In this document: in pieces, positions 7,159 through 9,016 of the stretch
Layout: every line of letters begins with the position of its first letter
How positions within the stretch are numbered: position 1 is the first letter of the stretch
Source of the DNA: Candidatus Aegiribacteria sp.
GTDB lineage: Bacteria > Fermentibacterota > Fermentibacteria > Fermentibacterales > Fermentibacteraceae
Reading direction: 5' to 3'
Length of the DNA stretch: 9,016 bases
Assembly (NCBI GenBank): GCA_021107345.1
Contig: JAIOSX010000006.1
Coordinates: forward strand, 1-9,016
Made by a program: the position numbers and the translations under genes
Notes under the pieces: model-generated
What the model saw: the letters and a program-made list of their open reading frames with translations, nothing else
Told to the model about the DNA's origin: nothing
Databases searched by the model: none

Positions 7159-7965
7159 TTGAAATCTGTACATTTCGCGACCGGAAGACATGACGGGATC
7201 TGGAACATGGCATTCGACAGGTTCCTGATGGAGCTTGTGAGGGAAAACAGGTGGGATTTTGTTCTAAGAACCTACGGCTGGGATCCAGCATGCGTTTCAA
7301 TTGGTAAACTTCAGAAAACAGAACGCGAAATCGACTCAGAAAGGCTTATTGCAGATGGTTACGGGCTGGTGCGAAGGCCGACAGGCGGCAGGGCCGTATG
7401 GCATGAAACGGAATTGACATACAGTATAGTCGCTGCATCGGATAACCCTGCAGTATCAGGTTCCATAAGCGAAGCCCTCAAAAAAACGGCCGCACCCATG
7501 GTAAAAGCCATGAATTCTCTTGGAATAAAGGTTGCTGTAGGTCCCACAGAGAAACACAGGACAGGCGGTCCAAGAACTGCCGGTAATCCATGTTTCACAT
7601 CACACGGTAAATGGGAGGTTGGAACCCTTGACGGAAGAAAGCTCGTCGGGAGCGCGCAGGCGCGCAGCCGGGGAGTATTTCTCGAGCATGGTTCGATCCT
7701 CTTCGAGAACGATCAGCTGAAGATACTGGACTATCTTCCCGATGATACTCCTCCGGAGTTCAAGAAGACCCTCAGGCAACACCTTACGGAGGGTATCGCC
7801 TGCGTTCGCGAGTTCAATTCGAATCTTGAAGTACATGATATGGAAAATGCCCTTCATGAATCCTTCTCTGAGATAGCAGGCAATGCTCTTGAATACCTGC
7901 CCAATGAAGAACTTGAAGTAGAACGTCTTAGCGAACTTGAACGCGAGTGCAGAAATGACATATAA
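7159..7965 (+). CDS. lipM: Octanoyl-[acyl carrier protein]:protein octanoyltransferase, LipM type (biotin/lipoate protein ligase fold)
   Basis: This 268-residue protein belongs to the BPL/LplA/LipB fold, which attaches octanoate or lipoate to a lysine of lipoyl domains. The landmarks are LRTYGWDPACVSIGKLQ (36-52), RRPTGGRAVWHETELTYS (72-89), NPCFTSHGKWEV (143-154), DGRKLVGSAQARSRG (158-172) and FLEHGSILF (174-182). Cys145 in the PCF motif corresponds to the acyl-accepting cysteine of LipM, and Lys161 to the conserved fold lysine. The tight pairing with lipA, which makes the lipoyl group from octanoyl protein, favours an octanoyltransferase over a scavenging lipoate ligase (LplA). LipL-type amidotransferase activity or a ligase role cannot be fully excluded. 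It starts at TTG with GGAGG five bases upstream. Its 3' end overlaps lipA by 11 bases, so the two are co-transcribed. The protein acts in the cytosol. Confidence 0.85.
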   Translation: MKSVHFATGRHDGIWNMAFDRFLMELVRENRWDFVLRTYGWDPACVSIGKLQKTEREIDSERLIADGYGLVRRPTGGRAVWHETELTYSIVAASDNPAVSGSISEALKKTAAPMVKAMNSLGIKVAVGPTEKHRTGGPRTAGNPCFTSHGKWEVGTLDGRKLVGSAQARSRGVFLEHGSILFENDQLKILDYLPDDTPPEFKKTLRQHLTEGIACVREFNSNLEVHDMENALHESFSEIAGNALEYLPNEELEVERLSELERECRNDI

Positions 7966-8806
7966 GAAGAAACCCTCATGGCTTAGAATGCCGTCAAGAG
8001 GCTCGGAAGAAGCCGCGAAAGTAAGATCCATCCTGAGGAAATACAGCCTGGATACAGTATGCAGGCAGGCAATGTGTCCTAATTTAGGTCATTGTTTCCA
8101 GCGTGGGACCGCGACTTTTCTGATACTTGGTAACCGCTGCACAAGATCATGCCGGTACTGTGCTATTGAGCATACCGAAGGAGTGCTTGATAAACCTGAT
8201 GCAAGTGAGCCTGGTAGGCTTGCGGAAGCCGCAGCAGAGATGAAACTCAGATACGTTATCATTACATCCGTGACAAGGGATGATCTTGAGGATGGCGGCG
8301 CAGGGCATTTCGCGAATACTGTCAAATCTGTAAGAGAGAAGATACCCGGCGCTCGAATTGAAGTTCTCACGCCCGATTTCCGTGGCAGCATCGATGCTCT
8401 GAAGATAATCGCGAATTCGGGACCGGACGTTTTCAATCACAACCTTGAAACCGTTGAACGACTGTTCCCCGATGTCAGACCGGAAGCTTCCTATGAAATG
8501 TCACTCGATGTTTTTGAAAAGTATGGTGAGCTTACTCCTTCCACCCCCCTCAAGAGCGGGCTTATGCTCGGCCTTGGAGAGACTGAGAAGGAGATCATGA
8601 ATGCTCTTCAGGATCTCAGAAAAAAAGGTGTTACCATGCTTACCCTTGGGCAGTATCTTCAGCCTTCTCGCACGCACTGGCCTGTAGAGCAGTATGTGAC
8701 GCCTGCAGAATTCGACGCATGGCAGGATGAAGCTCTCTCTATGGGTTTTGTTTCAGTAGCCTCAGCCCCCCTTGTAAGAAGTTCCTTCCACGCGGATATG
8801 CAATAG
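7955..8806 (+). CDS. lipA: Lipoyl synthase (radical SAM)
   Basis: This 283-residue enzyme inserts two sulfur atoms into protein-bound octanoyl chains to make lipoyl groups for 2-oxoacid dehydrogenases and the glycine cleavage system. Both [4Fe-4S] sites are intact. The auxiliary cluster is CX4CX5C (Cys36, 41 and 47, in CRQAMCPNLGHC). The radical SAM cluster is CX3CX2C (Cys62, 66 and 69, in CTRSCRYC). The RSSFHAD motif at 275-281 supplies the serine ligand near the C-terminus. ITSVTRDDLEDGGAGHF and VFNHNLETV are further family blocks. I chose the ATG at 7955, inside the end of lipM. An in-frame TTG at 7937 would add six residues, and neither start has a strong ribosome site. The protein ends two residues after HAD, a short tail compared with E. 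coli LipA, and its TAG touches the large palindrome downstream. Confidence 0.95.
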   Translation: MTYKKKPSWLRMPSRGSEEAAKVRSILRKYSLDTVCRQAMCPNLGHCFQRGTATFLILGNRCTRSCRYCAIEHTEGVLDKPDASEPGRLAEAAAEMKLRYVIITSVTRDDLEDGGAGHFANTVKSVREKIPGARIEVLTPDFRGSIDALKIIANSGPDVFNHNLETVERLFPDVRPEASYEMSLDVFEKYGELTPSTPLKSGLMLGLGETEKEIMNALQDLRKKGVTMLTLGQYLQPSRTHWPVEQYVTPAEFDAWQDEALSMGFVSVASAPLVRSSFHADMQ

Positions 8807-8900
8807 GGGGGCCGGGCCTGACATCTGAACATTTTGATTGTTTATATTTAATATCTAACAAGTATTTAGTCATAATGTTAAGATGTCAGGCCCGGCCCCC
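8807..8900. repeat. 94-base long inverted repeat filling the convergent intergenic gap (possible bidirectional terminator or MITE/REP-like element)
   Basis: The left arm 8807-8826 (GGGGGCCGGG, then CCTGACATCT) is a perfect 20-base reverse complement of 8881-8900. The pairing continues inward: 8828-8839 against 8868-8879 has ten Watson-Crick pairs, one G-U and one mismatch. That gives 30 of 33 Watson-Crick pairs around a central AT-rich loop of 28 bases (8840-8867). The outer arms are GC-rich, the inner part strongly AT-rich. The repeat begins directly after the lipA stop codon and ends directly before the stop codon of the opposing gene. There is no clear T-run after either arm, which weakens a simple intrinsic-terminator reading. 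The dinucleotide TA stands at 8804-8805 and 8902-8903, as expected for a TA-targeting MITE, but part of each stop codon would produce this anyway. No ORF is contained in it. Confidence 0.8.
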
Positions 8901-9016
8901 TTACAACTTCACGAACCTCACCGTAGCTGACCGTTCTTGAACAACTCCCCGAATGATGTATGTACCGGTGGGAGCTTCACCTCCGGAGGAATCACAACCG
9001 TCCCAGATGAAAATAC
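8901..9016 (-). CDS. C-terminal end of a secreted or surface protein with FlgD-like/type IX-like sorting domain; runs off the right edge
   Basis: The minus strand reads open from the window edge to TAA at 8903-8901, giving 37 complete residues. They contain WDGCDSSGGEAPTGTYIIRG and end in ATVRFVKL. The pattern W-(D/N)-G-x-D-x-x-G-x-x-(A/V)-P-x-G-x-Y, followed by a last strand ending VKL, is characteristic of FlgD Ig-like C-terminal domains. These domains terminate many extracellular proteins of FCB bacteria and often serve as type IX secretion sorting signals. The functional domains lie outside the window, so the product's activity is unknown. It converges on lipA, and the 94-base palindrome separates the two stop codons. 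The fragment is short, but the motif is distinctive and the terminal position is right. Confidence 0.72.
   Translation of the reverse strand, partial: IFIWDGCDSSGGEAPTGTYIIRGVVQERSATVRFVKL

Noticed and set aside
7650..7670. GC-rich GCGCGC repeats within the octanoyltransferase gene
   Set aside because: They are ordinary codons for the conserved GSAQARS motif, with no sign of a regulatory palindrome.
7937..7954. TTG start for lipA six codons upstream
   Set aside because: No ribosome site supports it and the ATG at 7955 is adequate; it remains possible but less likely.
7159..7965. Reading the first lipoate gene as a scavenging lipoate-protein ligase (LplA)
   Set aside because: The Cys145 motif (PCF), the GSAQ and HGSI blocks and the overlap with lipA fit the LipM octanoyltransferase better; the length also lacks the extra C-terminal domain of E. 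coli-type LplA.
8807..8900. The palindrome as a CRISPR repeat, tRNA or riboswitch
   Set aside because: There is one copy with no spacer array, no cloverleaf features, and it lies after stop codons rather than before a gene.

Overview
The window looks like a chromosomal segment of a Gram-negative (diderm) bacterium of about 50% GC, most likely from the Fibrobacteres-Chlorobi-Bacteroidetes (FCB) superphylum or an uncultured candidate phylum near it. Two things suggest this. One is a PorV/PorQ-type outer-membrane barrel gene (6145-7047). The other is the C-terminal end of a FlgD-like, type IX secretion-like sorting domain on the right edge (8901-9016, minus). The protein style (GT-C glycosyltransferase with C-terminal TPRs, long secreted DUF3857/transglutaminase-like proteins) fits lineages such as Fermentibacteria or Latescibacteria, but the phylum is an inference that I cannot settle from 9 kb.

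Left three quarters (1-7047, all minus strand): a tightly packed, probably single transcription unit read right to left. Its order is PorV-like barrel -> surE nucleotidase -> secreted transglutaminase-like protein with an intact Cys/His/Asp triad -> a second secreted transglutaminase-fold protein whose three catalytic residues are all replaced -> GT-C membrane glycosyltransferase with a TPR tail -> murJ lipid II flippase (cut by the window edge). Two junctions are 4-base ATGA stop/start overlaps, two others are gaps of 2 and 4 bases, and the last gap is 24 bases. The theme is the cell envelope: outer-membrane barrel, periplasmic or secreted protein processing, glycan transfer across the inner membrane, and peptidoglycan precursor flipping.

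Middle (7048-7158): a 111-base divergent control region with back-to-back candidate promoters, one for each direction, whose -35 boxes are one base apart.

Right (7159-8806, plus strand): a two-gene lipoate biosynthesis unit, a LipM-type octanoyltransferase overlapping the lipoyl synthase gene lipA. It would transfer octanoate from acyl carrier protein to a target protein and then insert the two sulfurs.

Right edge (8807-9016): lipA converges on the tail of a minus-strand surface or secreted protein. The 94 bases between the two stop codons are entirely a long imperfect palindrome (20 bp perfect GC-rich outer arms, 33 bp in all) that abuts both stop codons. It is the most unusual non-coding structure in the window and may be a bidirectional terminator or a MITE/REP-like element. 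The most unusual coding feature is the active/inactive transglutaminase pair. I saw no RNA genes, CRISPR array, transposase gene, integrase or other clear mobile gene.
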